A DNA stretch of 17,751 nucleotides from Candidatus Pacearchaeota archaeon (GCA_030699205.1 JAUYJY010000056.1:1-17751); one strand, 5' to 3'; shown: positions 6,028-13,523, numbered from the stretch's first letter. The notes: generated by a model not told the origin, from the letters alone. Program-made: numbers and translations.

Positions 6028-7712
6028 TTTTTTTCTATTAGAAAGTCTCCTATCGCAAGGTATTTTAGATTAGATGAAAAGAAAGTCCTTATGGCATCTT
6101 TTGGTGTGCAAACCAATGGTTCTCCTTTATCGTTAAAAGAAGTATTAAGTATAACGGGAATGCCGGATAACTTTTCAAAATTTTTTATTAGATTATAATA
6201 TTTTTTATTAGAATTTTGATAAACTGCATGTGGGCGAGAGGTTTTATCTTGATGTACTACTGCGGGAATTTCTTTTATTTTATCTTTCTTGACTTTTGAT
6301 GCAATAATCATGAAGTAAAAATTATCTCTAATATCAAAATAATTTTCTGTTTTCTCGAATAAAATACTTGGAGCGAAAGGTCTCCACAATTCTCTATTTT
6401 TTATTTTGTTCACTTTTATCCAAGTATCTTTTTTTGTTGGATTTGCCAGAATGGATCTGTTACCTAAAGCTCTTGGACCAAATTCCATTTTTCCTTGAAA
6501 CCATGCTACTACCTCGCCTTTATGAAGTAGCTCGGCACATATTTTAGAAATATCTCTAAATTTTTTATAATTTATTCTATATGAATCCAATAATTTTTTA
6601 ATATCCTTGTTAGAATAATCTGGTCCAAAATAAACACTAGATAACTTTTCAAGTGAACGATTCTCCTCAAGCATAAAACTTGCTTCCATAGCCGCCCCTA
6701 TTGCTGTTCCAGCATCATTAGATGCAGGTTGAACATACATTTCTTTTACAATTCCATTCTCAAGTATCTTTGAGTTAGCAACACAATTTAAAGCAACTCC
6801 TCCTGCTAAACATAGATTATCAGAACCAGTCATGTTCACAGCTTTTTTAGCTAGTTTGATAACCTCAATTTCAAGATATTTCTGAACAGAAGCTGCAAAG
6901 TCTTTTTGGAATTTTGTAAACTTAATGTTTTTCGTCATTGAGCCCTCTAAATTATTAAAACTAATTTTTGTGGAATCTTTTGAGCCAAATTCTTTTTCAA
7001 AAAATCTAATCCATTGTTCTATAATTGGCCTCATTTGACCATCGCGTCGGTTCAAATCGTCTTTGATTAATCTCGGTCTAAATTTAGATATTTTTGTTAT
7101 GGTGGTATCTTGAGGTTTTCCATATGGCGCAAGACCCATCATCTTTCCCTCGTCTCCATTTCTCATTCCAATATATCTACAAGCAGCACTATAAAGAAAT
7201 CCTAATGATTCTTCTATGCTATTAGACCATACTTTTGAAATGGACTCGTCTTTTTTACCCACCCAAATGGAAGAAGAACAATATTCTCCTTGACCATCCA
7301 CGACTAAAATTGCGGCATTCTCAAATCCAGAACATCTAAAAGTACTGGAAGCGTGAGCAAGATGGTGTTCTATTTTTAAGATTTTAGGCTTTTTGGTATA
7401 AGAAAAGAATTTTTTCGGAAAGAAACTATTTAAAAGGGCTTCATTGGACTCGTACTCTTGATGTAACCTCTTTGAGAGATATTTATCCCAATTCCAACTA
7501 AATGCGACTATGTCTATATCGTCCAGAGAAACCTTTTCTTTTTCTAAGCAGAATTTTATCGCATTAAATGGTTTTTTATCATAAGCTCTTTTTTGTCTAA
7601 TAAACCTCTCCTCTTCAACTGCCCATTTTATTTTTCCTTTTTCTAAGAAAACCGCTGAAGCATCATGAGCTACATTTAACCAACCACATCCATTTATTCC
7701 TAAAATTTTCAT
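6024..7712 (-). CDS. NodU/CmcH-family O-carbamoyltransferase
   Basis: A carbamoyltransferase of 562 residues that uses carbamoyl phosphate and ATP to carbamoylate a hydroxyl group, typically on a sugar, nucleoside or antibiotic. The N-terminal TsaD/Kae1-like (ASKHA) domain shows AHDASA at 15-20, the metal-binding HHLAHA at 116-121 and VVDGQGE at 137-143. The middle has GDEGKMMGLAPYG, CLAGGVALNC and QPASNDAGTAIGAA. The C-terminal domain has FGPRALGNRSILA and GIPVILNTSFNDKGEP. All signature segments are present, so it is probably active. The frame opens at 7733, but I start it at 7712: the TATA box is 23-28 bases before 7712 and only a few bases before 7733. It converges on the Nudix gene with a 3-4 base overlap. 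The acceptor substrate is unknown. Confidence 0.92.
   Translation of the reverse strand: MKILGINGCGWLNVAHDASAVFLEKGKIKWAVEEERFIRQKRAYDKKPFNAIKFCLEKEKVSLDDIDIVAFSWNWDKYLSKRLHQEYESNEALLNSFFPKKFFSYTKKPKILKIEHHLAHASSTFRCSGFENAAILVVDGQGEYCSSSIWVGKKDESISKVWSNSIEESLGFLYSAACRYIGMRNGDEGKMMGLAPYGKPQDTTITKISKFRPRLIKDDLNRRDGQMRPIIEQWIRFFEKEFGSKDSTKISFNNLEGSMTKNIKFTKFQKDFAASVQKYLEIEVIKLAKKAVNMTGSDNLCLAGGVALNCVANSKILENGIVKEMYVQPASNDAGTAIGAAMEASFMLEENRSLEKLSSVYFGPDYSNKDIKKLLDSYRINYKKFRDISKICAELLHKGEVVAWFQGKMEFGPRALGNRSILANPTKKDTWIKVNKIKNRELWRPFAPSILFEKTENYFDIRDNFYFMIIASKVKKDKIKEIPAVVHQDKTSRPHAVYQNSNKKYYNLIKNFEKLSGIPVILNTSFNDKGEPLVCTPKDAIRTFFSSNLKYLAIGDFLIEKN
6028..6034 (+). terminator. Oligo-T terminator after the Nudix gene
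   Basis: Seven T residues follow directly on the Nudix stop codon. Archaeal RNA polymerase can terminate at such tracts without a hairpin. The tract lies inside the 3' end of the convergent gene. The function is inferred. Confidence 0.35.
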
Positions 7713-7734
7713 AATATTAATACCAAAGACCATA

Positions 7735-7762
7735 TTATAAAATATTTGGTTATTAAGAGTTG
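7735..7762 (-). promoter_or_regulatory. Promoter of the carbamoyltransferase, with shared upstream element
   Basis: On the minus strand: CAACTCTT, two bases, TAACCAAATATTT, then TATAA, starting 23 bases before the ATG at 7712. It matches the glutaredoxin promoter at 521-549 except for two substitutions and one single-base indel. The divergent DUF192 operon begins at 7854. Confidence 0.65.
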
Positions 7763-7823
7763 CTTAAACCTCCTTTTAACGTTACAATGCAGGTTAACAA
7801 AGTTATTAAAGAAGTATTTTAAT

Positions 7824-7833
7824 AGTTTAAATA
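7824..7833 (+). promoter_or_regulatory. TATA-like box of the DUF192/nuclease operon
   Basis: AGTTTAAATA centred about 25 bases before the ATG at 7854. It supports that start over the longer frame opening at 7746, whose first 36 residues have no domain and would precede the membrane anchor. Confidence 0.45.
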
Positions 7834-7853
7834 ATAGAAGATATGGCGGAATA

Positions 7854-8300
7854 ATGGCGGATAAGAAAAAATTATTTTTGATTGTCTTCTTAATTTTAGT
7901 TGTGGTTATTTTTATCTATTATCTTTTTTATATTCCATTAGAAGAAAGGGCTGAAAATAAAGTATGTTTTGATTCTTACTGCTTTGATGTTGAAATTGTT
8001 TCAACTCCCGAATCCAGAACACAGGGGCTTATGTTTCGTGAGGAACTTGGAGAAAATGAGGGGATGTTGTTTATTTTTGAACAAGAAGGAATTTATCCTT
8101 TCTGGATGAAAAATACGTTGATTTCACTTGATATGATTTGGATTAATTCGGATAAAGAAATTGTTTTTATTAAACAAAACACAACACCTGAAAGTTTGGA
8201 AAGCATAAATCCTGGAAAGAAAGCTAAATATGTTTTGGAGGTTAATGGGGGCAAGGCTGAAGAATTAGGGATTGATGTGGGGGAGATGATTGAGTTTTGA
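7854..8300 (+). CDS. Membrane-anchored DUF192 protein
   Basis: 148 residues. A basic start (MADKKK) and one hydrophobic span at about 7-27 form a signal anchor. The rest is a DUF192 domain facing outward: VCFDSYCFDVEIVSTPESRT, GLMFREEL at 58-65, EGMLFIFE, then PFWMKNTLISLDMIWI at 82-97, the family's most typical segment, and a closing GKKAKYVLEVNGG. DUF192 proteins are small, widespread, often exported domains with no settled activity. Two Cys (38, 43) close together outside the membrane could form a disulfide. The gene heads a three-gene plus-strand operon with an exported nuclease and a secreted protein. A longer frame opens at 7746, but the TATA position favours 7854. Confidence 0.85.
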   Translation: MADKKKLFLIVFLILVVVIFIYYLFYIPLEERAENKVCFDSYCFDVEIVSTPESRTQGLMFREELGENEGMLFIFEQEGIYPFWMKNTLISLDMIWINSDKEIVFIKQNTTPESLESINPGKKAKYVLEVNGGKAEELGIDVGEMIEF

Positions 8301-8302
8301 AA

Positions 8303-9043
8303 ATGAGGAAGAAAAATGCATTGTTTGTTGCTTTGGTGATAACATTTGTAATCGCTGGAAACTATTTATTTTTTTATGATTTCTCCGAGTTTAATCGGGA
8401 AATGGTTGTTATTTCCCGTGTGCTTGATGGAGATACTGTGGAGTTAGATGATGGGAGAGTAATAAGAATGTTGAATATAAATACCGAAGAGAAAGGGAGG
8501 GCGTGGAGTGATGAAGCTCGTAGTTTTTTGGAGGGTTTTCAAAATAAAAGTGTGGAATTAGAAATTACGGGGATAGAAAAATATGGGAGAATCTTGGGGA
8601 GGTTATATTCCGAAGAATATATTAATTTGGAAATTGTTCGTCTTGGATTGGGACATGTGTATCTTGCTGGAGATGATGAACTTAATGAATTTAAAGATGC
8701 GGAAAGCGAAGCAAAAAGAAACGGCTTGGGAATATGGAAACCTTCTGAATTTTCTGAATGTTTGAATGTGGAAATTAATAAATACGATGAATATGTTATA
8801 ATTAGTAATGATTGCGGAATAGATTTTAAGGACTGGTCAATAAAAGATGAAAGCACAAAGAGGTATGTTTTAAAGTCCCATGAAGATTCTGAGAAACTTG
8901 TTTTATATTCGGGGAAGGGAGAAGATAAGAAGGGCGAGATGTATTGGGGTGCCGCAGGAAATGTCTGGAATAATGACAAGGATGCAATATTTATCAGAGA
9001 TGCGAAAGGTCTTCTTGCTTATTATGATAGTTATGGTTATTAA
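8303..9043 (+). CDS. Membrane-anchored staphylococcal nuclease-like / lamin-tail fusion
   Basis: 246 residues in three parts. A basic start and a hydrophobic span (about 6-25) give a signal anchor or signal peptide. An SNase (thermonuclease) domain spans about 34-148: DGDT at 42-45, R55 in IRMLNINTEE, E63 and YGR at 94-96. A lamin-tail domain follows at about 155-246 (EYVIISNDCGIDFKDWSI ... DAIFIRD). Compared with SNase, Arg35, Glu43 and Arg87 have counterparts, but Asp40 is replaced by Asn60, so metal binding may be altered. It would degrade nucleic acid outside the cell. The ATG at 8303 follows the DUF192 stop by two bases; a TTG at 8297 is an alternative. The next gene starts inside its 3' end. 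Confidence 0.85.
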   Translation: MRKKNALFVALVITFVIAGNYLFFYDFSEFNREMVVISRVLDGDTVELDDGRVIRMLNINTEEKGRAWSDEARSFLEGFQNKSVELEITGIEKYGRILGRLYSEEYINLEIVRLGLGHVYLAGDDELNEFKDAESEAKRNGLGIWKPSEFSECLNVEINKYDEYVIISNDCGIDFKDWSIKDESTKRYVLKSHEDSEKLVLYSGKGEDKKGEMYWGAAGNVWNNDKDAIFIRDAKGLLAYYDSYGY

Positions 9044-9680
9044 CATCTCTGGAGGTTTTGCACTTGATTTTTCTTTTGATTCTCCTGTGAGTGTGGAAAT
9101 AAATGAAGAATTTGATGTTGTGATAAATGCTGAGACCAACGAAACTTATGATGTGAAAATATTTGTTTATAGAGAAAACAAAGACAGGGGAAATTTAATT
9201 TCGGAAATTTATTCAGATGGTGCTTGGAAAGATTCCTATTACTATTTGCAGGATATTTTCCCGCAGGAAAGCACATTTAAAAATAGAGTTGTTGAATCTC
9301 AAGGGAACAGGGAAATTTGCGTTAGACTTAGACTTGCAGAACAATCCAGTTTTGATGAACTTTGCAAGGCAATTGAGATTACTGATGAATCTCAAGGATC
9401 TGGAAATCAGAACAGCCAGCCAGAGCCAGACGAACCTGAAATACCAGTGGAACCTCTGGTTGTTGATAATAAAAAAGAGGATTTAATAAATGAAAATAAG
9501 ATTAATCCCATTCAAACAGTTAAGAAAAAAATAGTGTTGAATTCTCCTTCTACTAATAGCGTTGAAGAAGATTCCGGTTTTTATATGTCCAAACAAGAGA
9601 AAGTTAGGAGGGGTGTAATTTATTCTTTTATTGGATTTTTAGGGGTTCTTGTTATTTTATTGGCTTTGAAAAAGCTTTGA
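9000..9680 (+). CDS. Secreted protein with C-terminal membrane anchor, unknown function
   Basis: 226 residues, family not recognised. It has a signal peptide (MRKVFLLIMIVMVINISGGFA), a beta-rich outward domain of about 110 residues (FDSPVSVEINEEFDVVINAE, typical of Ig-like or CARDB-like folds), a Pro/Glu/Asn-rich linker around 135-190, and a C-terminal span (VIYSFIGFLGVLVILLAL) followed by KKL. Two Cys in the beta domain may pair. The frame opens at 8880 in the +1-shifted frame of the nuclease gene. I chose ATG 9000 because it begins directly with the signal peptide; ATG 9024 is possible. The 44-base overlap with the nuclease gene suggests coupled translation. Its role, perhaps a surface partner of the nuclease or DUF192 protein, is inferred from position. 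Confidence 0.75.
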   Translation: MRKVFLLIMIVMVINISGGFALDFSFDSPVSVEINEEFDVVINAETNETYDVKIFVYRENKDRGNLISEIYSDGAWKDSYYYLQDIFPQESTFKNRVVESQGNREICVRLRLAEQSSFDELCKAIEITDESQGSGNQNSQPEPDEPEIPVEPLVVDNKKEDLINENKINPIQTVKKKIVLNSPSTNSVEEDSGFYMSKQEKVRRGVIYSFIGFLGVLVILLALKKL

Positions 9681-9893
9681 TTGTAGGGAAATTGAAAAGA
9701 GGATTAAACACAAAAACAATTCTTAATTAAGTTAGATTGATTTGCAGATTGATTAAAGAAGATTATAATTAGAGTGATTAGCGGAAAAACGGACTAAATT
9801 TTTGATAGTTGCTGGTGATAAAGTATAATGCTCTAAAACTTTTACTAATCGTGTTGTTTAAATTAATTTTATTTTTTGTAATAATCTCCATAA
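9681..9893. other. Convergent intergenic region without a recognised feature
   Basis: 213 bases between the secreted-protein operon (plus) and the pilin (minus). It is AT-rich with short T runs. I see no tRNA, hairpin of note or conserved gene. The plus-strand frame starting at 9809 runs antisense through the pilin and looks like a shadow. Confidence 0.4.
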
Positions 9894-10340
9894 TTAACAT
9901 TCAGGAATATTATCTATTTCCCTTATGTTTTGACATTCATTTATTTGAAATTTTAAATTTAAGGGTTTTTCTTCAAGTGCGAGGAAAAAAGTTTTTTTTC
10001 CGGATTCATGAATATTGCATTTTCCTTCGCAGGCAAGGCCACAGGAAAATGTTTCTTCACCTGTGAAAAAAGTGAAGGATGAAATTTTATTATCACCTAC
10101 AGATTTATCTACGGAGACCTCTAAGTTTTTTGTTTCTGAATTATAGCACGTTTCTGTAATTGATGTTCGCATTTCAAGACATGAAATTGATGGAGATAAA
10201 GTAGAATCAAGGTTTTGTGCATATACTGAAAGATATGAAAAAATCATTGAAACTGCAACTACACTTAATGCGATTATTAACACTGTTGCAACGATATCTG
10301 CTATGCCTTTTTTGTTTTTAGTTTTGTTTAGATTATGCAT
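9894..10340 (-). CDS. Archaeal type IV pilin-like protein
   Basis: 148 residues with a class III (prepilin) signal: a basic leader MHNLNKTKNKKG, then the hydrophobic stretch IADIVATVLIIALSVVAV at 13-30, as in the archaeal Pilin_N/DUF1628-type family. A prepilin peptidase would cut after Gly12 and the hydrophobic helix would form the pilus core. The rest is a small Cys-containing globular domain with six or more Cys (for example CEGKC), probably disulfide-linked outside the cell. The start overlaps the 3' end of the metalloprotease gene by 13 bases, so both are probably made from one transcript. Whether it is a major or minor pilin cannot be told. Confidence 0.85.
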   Translation of the reverse strand: MHNLNKTKNKKGIADIVATVLIIALSVVAVSMIFSYLSVYAQNLDSTLSPSISCLEMRTSITETCYNSETKNLEVSVDKSVGDNKISSFTFFTGEETFSCGLACEGKCNIHESGKKTFFLALEEKPLNLKFQINECQNIREIDNIPEC

Positions 10341-11431
10341 GCTTCTGATCCTGCGAGTGTTAAAGAAGAGCTTGATATTAGATTGCCTTCGGAGTCATAT
10401 ATCTTTATTTCATCTCCTTTGGGGGGATAAGTAAGAGTTATTAATGCTTTATTAATTTCTTTGAAGGATTCTCCATTTAAGGTTTCTTGGTCTTCAAACT
10501 GGGTTTCTGTAATTAATTCAGAACTAAAAAATAGTTCTTCTATTTTGATACCTTTGTTAGAAATTATTGCTTTATTTTCTCCTTTTTTATTTATATTTCC
10601 ATTAGCACATCCTGGAAAAACTCTAGCTTCTTCTTTATAAACATCATATAAAGTATACTTTTGATTTTCACATTCAGTATATCTATCTAATACTTGTTTT
10701 CCTGTAATTGCGTTTTGAGATTTTGGTGCCTGTTCTTCAATTGCTTTAATAATTAAATCTTCATTAAATTTTCCGAAAGTTTGTGAAGATAATGTCCTCA
10801 TTATTCCGTTAGGTATTGACCTGTAATAATTTGTTTCTGAACATCCTGAAGAACAGGAGTCTATGTCTTGAGGAAAATCTGAACATTCCTTGACGCAGTT
10901 TTCTGAATTTCTTAAAATATTTGCGGGGGTATATTCTTCGGCAAGATTTGAAAGTGTGTGTCCGATTTCATGCAATAAAACAGTTAAAGGAAGATTTAAA
11001 TTTAAGCTCATTACTTGTCTATATGCAGAGCTTCTTGTTTTAGTTTCTTCAGATTTTAAAACGATTATATAATCGTTTGGACAGGACGCTGCTTTCTTCA
11101 ATAAATCGGGAGAATAACAAAGAATGGCAATTCCTTTATAAAACTCGCATTCTGGCTCATAATTTATGGAAAATGTATTAAATGAACTTTTGTATTCATT
11201 AAAGGGAGCAGAGTTGAAAAGAAAATCAGAATACTCTTCTGCCTGCTCATTTGTTGAAAAGAAAACAAGATTTATTGCATCTTCAGAATTGTAATCTATG
11301 ATATTGCATTCTTCTAAATCTGTCTGTGAAAGCGCGCTCGTCTTTTCAGTTATTAGAAGAAATCCAAAGATTAAGATTATTGTTAAAAGAATAAACATTA
11401 TAACAAAGTATCCTTTTGTTCTTCCTTCCAT
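10328..11431 (-). CDS. Membrane-anchored M64-like zinc metalloprotease
   Basis: 367 residues. A hydrophobic span at about 8-28 anchors or exports the protein. The zinc motif HEIGHTLSNLAEEY spans 154-167: HExxH plus a downstream acidic residue and Tyr, as in the IgA-peptidase M64 family (HExxHxxxxLxDEY). Upstream, INLVFFSTN and APFNEYKSSFNTFSINYEP at 75-93 also fit the M64 pattern. The usual Asp before the Glu is Glu here. After the catalytic core come Cys-rich segments (CVKECSDFPQDIDSCSSGC) and a C-terminal beta domain with SEGNLISSSS-like strands. It would act on proteins outside the membrane. It shares a transcript with the pilin, which suggests a surface role. Its promoter region is shared with the divergent gene at 11492. 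Confidence 0.82.
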   Translation of the reverse strand: MEGRTKGYFVIMFILLTIILIFGFLLITEKTSALSQTDLEECNIIDYNSEDAINLVFFSTNEQAEEYSDFLFNSAPFNEYKSSFNTFSINYEPECEFYKGIAILCYSPDLLKKAASCPNDYIIVLKSEETKTRSSAYRQVMSLNLNLPLTVLLHEIGHTLSNLAEEYTPANILRNSENCVKECSDFPQDIDSCSSGCSETNYYRSIPNGIMRTLSSQTFGKFNEDLIIKAIEEQAPKSQNAITGKQVLDRYTECENQKYTLYDVYKEEARVFPGCANGNINKKGENKAIISNKGIKIEELFFSSELITETQFEDQETLNGESFKEINKALITLTYPPKGDEIKIYDSEGNLISSSSLTLAGSEACII

Positions 11432-11453
11432 ACATTTTTATGTATTAAAAAGG

Positions 11454-11461
11454 TTTTAAAA
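11454..11461. promoter_or_regulatory. Symmetric TTTTAAAA box between divergent genes
   Basis: Centred about 26 bases before the minus-strand ATG at 11431, a canonical archaeal TATA distance. The box is its own reverse complement and lies about 34 bases before the plus-strand ATG at 11492, so it could serve both genes. An alternative, weaker GCTTTTCTAA lies at 11465-11474 for the plus-strand gene. Confidence 0.45.
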
Positions 11462-11491
11462 CTTGCTTTTCTAATCTGCCTTGATTATAGG

Positions 11492-12040
11492 ATGGAAAAC
11501 ATAAAGGCAAAATTTATTATTGAAATCATGGGAAGGCCCCCAGAACATATAAAAGAAACTCTTAATACTTTGGTAATTAGAATAGGCTCGGATAAAGGAG
11601 TTTCATTAATTGATAAAAGATATGGCGAGCCTACCCCTGTTAAGGAAAATAAAAATTTATGGACGGCATTTGCAGAGGTTGATTTAGAATTTGAGACAAT
11701 AGGTCATTTTTTCATTAGTATTTTATCTTATATGCCCGCCCATGTTGAGATATATGAACCAAGCAAGATTAAATTAAATATGGCTGAATTAAATGATTTA
11801 AGCAGTATAATTGTAAATAAACTTCATAATTATGATGCTATTGCAAAAAGCCTTCTTGGAGAGAAAGAGATTCTTATTAATAAATTAGAATATTTAAGGC
11901 AGGGTGGAAGTCTTGAGAAGGTTTTTGGAGAGCAAACAAAAGAAGAAAGACATGGAAAAAAGAAGAAAGTAGAAAAAAAAGAAGTTAAAGAAATTATAAA
12001 AAGAAAAAAGAAAAATACAAAAAAGAAATCTAAAAAATAG
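11492..12040 (+). CDS. Unrecognised cytoplasmic protein with lysine-rich C-terminal tail
   Basis: 182 residues, no named family recognised. Residues 1-90 look like an alpha/beta domain (IKAKFIIEIMGRPPEHIKETL, then LWTAFAEVDLEFETI and MPAHVEIYEPSKI), perhaps ferredoxin-like. Residues 95-140 are helical (LNDLSSIIVNKLHNYDAIAKS). From 155 on the tail is almost wholly Lys/Arg/Glu (KKKKVEKKEVKE ... KRKKKNTKKKSKK), suggesting nucleic-acid or ribosome contact. No signal peptide or membrane span is present. I have an impression of similar short proteins in DPANN genomes but cannot name one. It stands alone, divergent from the metalloprotease. Confidence 0.75.
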   Translation: MENIKAKFIIEIMGRPPEHIKETLNTLVIRIGSDKGVSLIDKRYGEPTPVKENKNLWTAFAEVDLEFETIGHFFISILSYMPAHVEIYEPSKIKLNMAELNDLSSIIVNKLHNYDAIAKSLLGEKEILINKLEYLRQGGSLEKVFGEQTKEERHGKKKKVEKKEVKEIIKRKKKNTKKKSKK

Positions 12041-12251
12041 TTTGTTAGCCTGATTTGAGTTTTGATAGATAGAGTGTTATGATTTGTTAGGAAAGTATGC
12101 TAAATTTGTTTGTCTTGGTGTGGATAAAGATATGAATATCAAAAGTCCATCTCGTTTCGTCTTGAATTTTTAATTGCAAGAATAAGCAATTCTCTTGTGC
12201 TCGAAGCTGCATTCATCTGCATCTGCAACTTCGACATAAAAAATTTGAGAT
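12041..12251. other. Convergent intergenic region with two hairpins
   Basis: No gene is seen. It holds a 6-bp stem at 12172-12191 (AATTGC, 8-base loop, GCAATT) and a longer, more GC-rich inverted repeat at 12201-12234 listed separately. On the minus strand a T-rich run (AAATTTTTTATG) lies at 12236-12246, between the stop of the surface-protein gene and that inverted repeat, and could terminate that transcript. Confidence 0.45.
12201..12234. repeat. Inverted repeat (11-bp stem, one mismatch)
   Basis: TCGAAGCTGCA at 12201-12211 pairs with TGCAACTTCGA at 12224-12234, with a single C-A mismatch and a 12-base loop. The loop and right arm contain repeated CTGCAT units. Position between convergent genes suggests a transcript end or a small RNA. 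Confidence 0.55.
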
Positions 12252-13523
12252 TTAAATATCTTTATTATTTACTTGTCTCATAGAGGTGATGGGAGATTTT
12301 ATTGGAGAGATAGGACTTGGCTTTGTTTTATTCATTAAATCATTTAATTTATCATTTCCTTTTTTACCTGATTTTTTATATTTAAAGAAAATCCAGATTA
12401 ATACAATTAAGATTATTACTCCAATAACCCATCCTATCCAAGCATAGCTTGTTTCCGATTGTGCGTCACATGTTCCCGTGCAACATTGTCCGTCTAAAGC
12501 AGAAATTGGAGAAGAGGAGCATACTTCATCGGCAGAACAGAAGACACCGGATAATTCAGAACAATAATATCCAGAATTTTCTTCATATGCTTCTAAATAT
12601 GGTGTGTTTGTTTCACTTTCATTTTCAGTGTAAGAAATATTTATGATTAAATCTCTTGAATAATCTCCTGATGAAATTGTAATATTTTCATAAATGGGAA
12701 CATTGATAGTTTTTATTGTTAAATTAAATTCAATTGATGAATTGGGGGTAATTGTGGATATTGTAGACGGATTTATCTCAAAAATATCGGGATTGAAAAT
12801 AAACTCAAAATTAGACGCTGGGAAATTGCCTGAATTAATTATTTTAAAGGGATATGTTTCTTTTTTTCCTGAAAGAATGATGCTTTCTATTTTTGGAGGG
12901 AAAGGGTTTATGTTCTGTTGTGTGAATCCTGAAGAAGTTTCATCTAAAATCAATAAAGGTATTTGATATATTCCAAGATTTATCTTTCTAAATCCTGATT
13001 CTACTGAAGAAATAGATAAATCAATAATGTTTTCTCCGGGCTGTAAAACTATCTGATGTTCTGCCGGAAAGTCCAAAGAAATTGTTTCAGGCAAGTCCTT
13101 ATTTAATCTTATTATGAATTGTATGTCTTTAGAAGTTATAAAAAATCCTGGAGAAACTGAATAACTTATTAATTCTCCTGAAATTGAGAAACTTTGATTA
13201 AAATTAATTATTGCTGGATTTCCAGAGATTGTTGTCTGGATATTGTTTATAAAGAGCGTGTAATTATTTTCTGTTGCGGGGAGAATGGCATATAGAAAAT
13301 ATCTGTCGCCTATTCTCTTAATGTCGTATGAGAAAGGAACTAAAATATGGCCTCTTTTGAATTCTATATCTGATGAAGAAATTGGCTGAAGAATGTTTCC
13401 AGATATTTCAATAATTAGAGTTTCGCCAGGTTGATATGTTTCTTTGAGGTCTGTTGAAATAGCATAAGTTGATGGAATTATTAATGCAAAAAACAATACT
13501 GACAAAAACATCATCCTCTTCAT
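12252..13523 (-). CDS. Large secreted surface protein with C-terminal anchor
   Basis: 423 residues, no named family. A signal peptide (MKRMMFLSVLFFALIIPSTYA) is followed by a long outward part made of repeated beta-rich segments (TYQPGETLIIEISG, VSPGFFITSKDIQFIIRLN, LSGKKETYPFKIINSGNFP, TPNSSIEFNLTIKTINVP). This pattern is typical of CARDB/Ig-like domains in archaeal envelope proteins. A compact region with six Cys (about 318-354) precedes a membrane span at about 358-380 and a basic, Ser/Pro-rich cytoplasmic tail of about 43 residues. Several NxS/T sites could be N-glycosylated. The ATG at 13523 has a TTTAAAT box about 26 bases upstream. Probably a structural or adhesion protein; the function is unknown. 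Confidence 0.78.
   Translation of the reverse strand: MKRMMFLSVLFFALIIPSTYAISTDLKETYQPGETLIIEISGNILQPISSSDIEFKRGHILVPFSYDIKRIGDRYFLYAILPATENNYTLFINNIQTTISGNPAIINFNQSFSISGELISYSVSPGFFITSKDIQFIIRLNKDLPETISLDFPAEHQIVLQPGENIIDLSISSVESGFRKINLGIYQIPLLILDETSSGFTQQNINPFPPKIESIILSGKKETYPFKIINSGNFPASNFEFIFNPDIFEINPSTISTITPNSSIEFNLTIKTINVPIYENITISSGDYSRDLIINISYTENESETNTPYLEAYEENSGYYCSELSGVFCSADEVCSSSPISALDGQCCTGTCDAQSETSYAWIGWVIGVIILIVLIWIFFKYKKSGKKGNDKLNDLMNKTKPSPISPIKSPITSMRQVNNKDI

Noticed and set aside
7746..7853. N-terminal extension of the DUF192 protein
   Set aside because: The 36 extra residues have no domain, would place a stretch before the signal anchor, and the TATA-like box at 7824-7833 lies inside them.
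8539..8979. Minus-strand frame of 146 codons opposite the nuclease gene
   Set aside because: The plus strand encodes recognisable SNase and lamin-tail domains; the antisense frame is Ser/Pro-rich without any motif.
9040..9276. Minus-strand frames opposite the secreted protein
   Set aside because: They mirror the plus-strand gene that has a signal peptide and C-terminal anchor; no promoter or motif supports them.
9809..10066. Plus-strand frame of 85 codons
   Set aside because: It runs antisense through the 3' half of the pilin gene, is mostly hydrophobic low-complexity sequence and has no motif; the minus-strand pilin has a clear class III signal.
12101..12240. Possible tRNA or other structured RNA gene
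   Set aside because: TTCGA occurs, but no cloverleaf with an acceptor stem and anticodon arm can be drawn on either strand.
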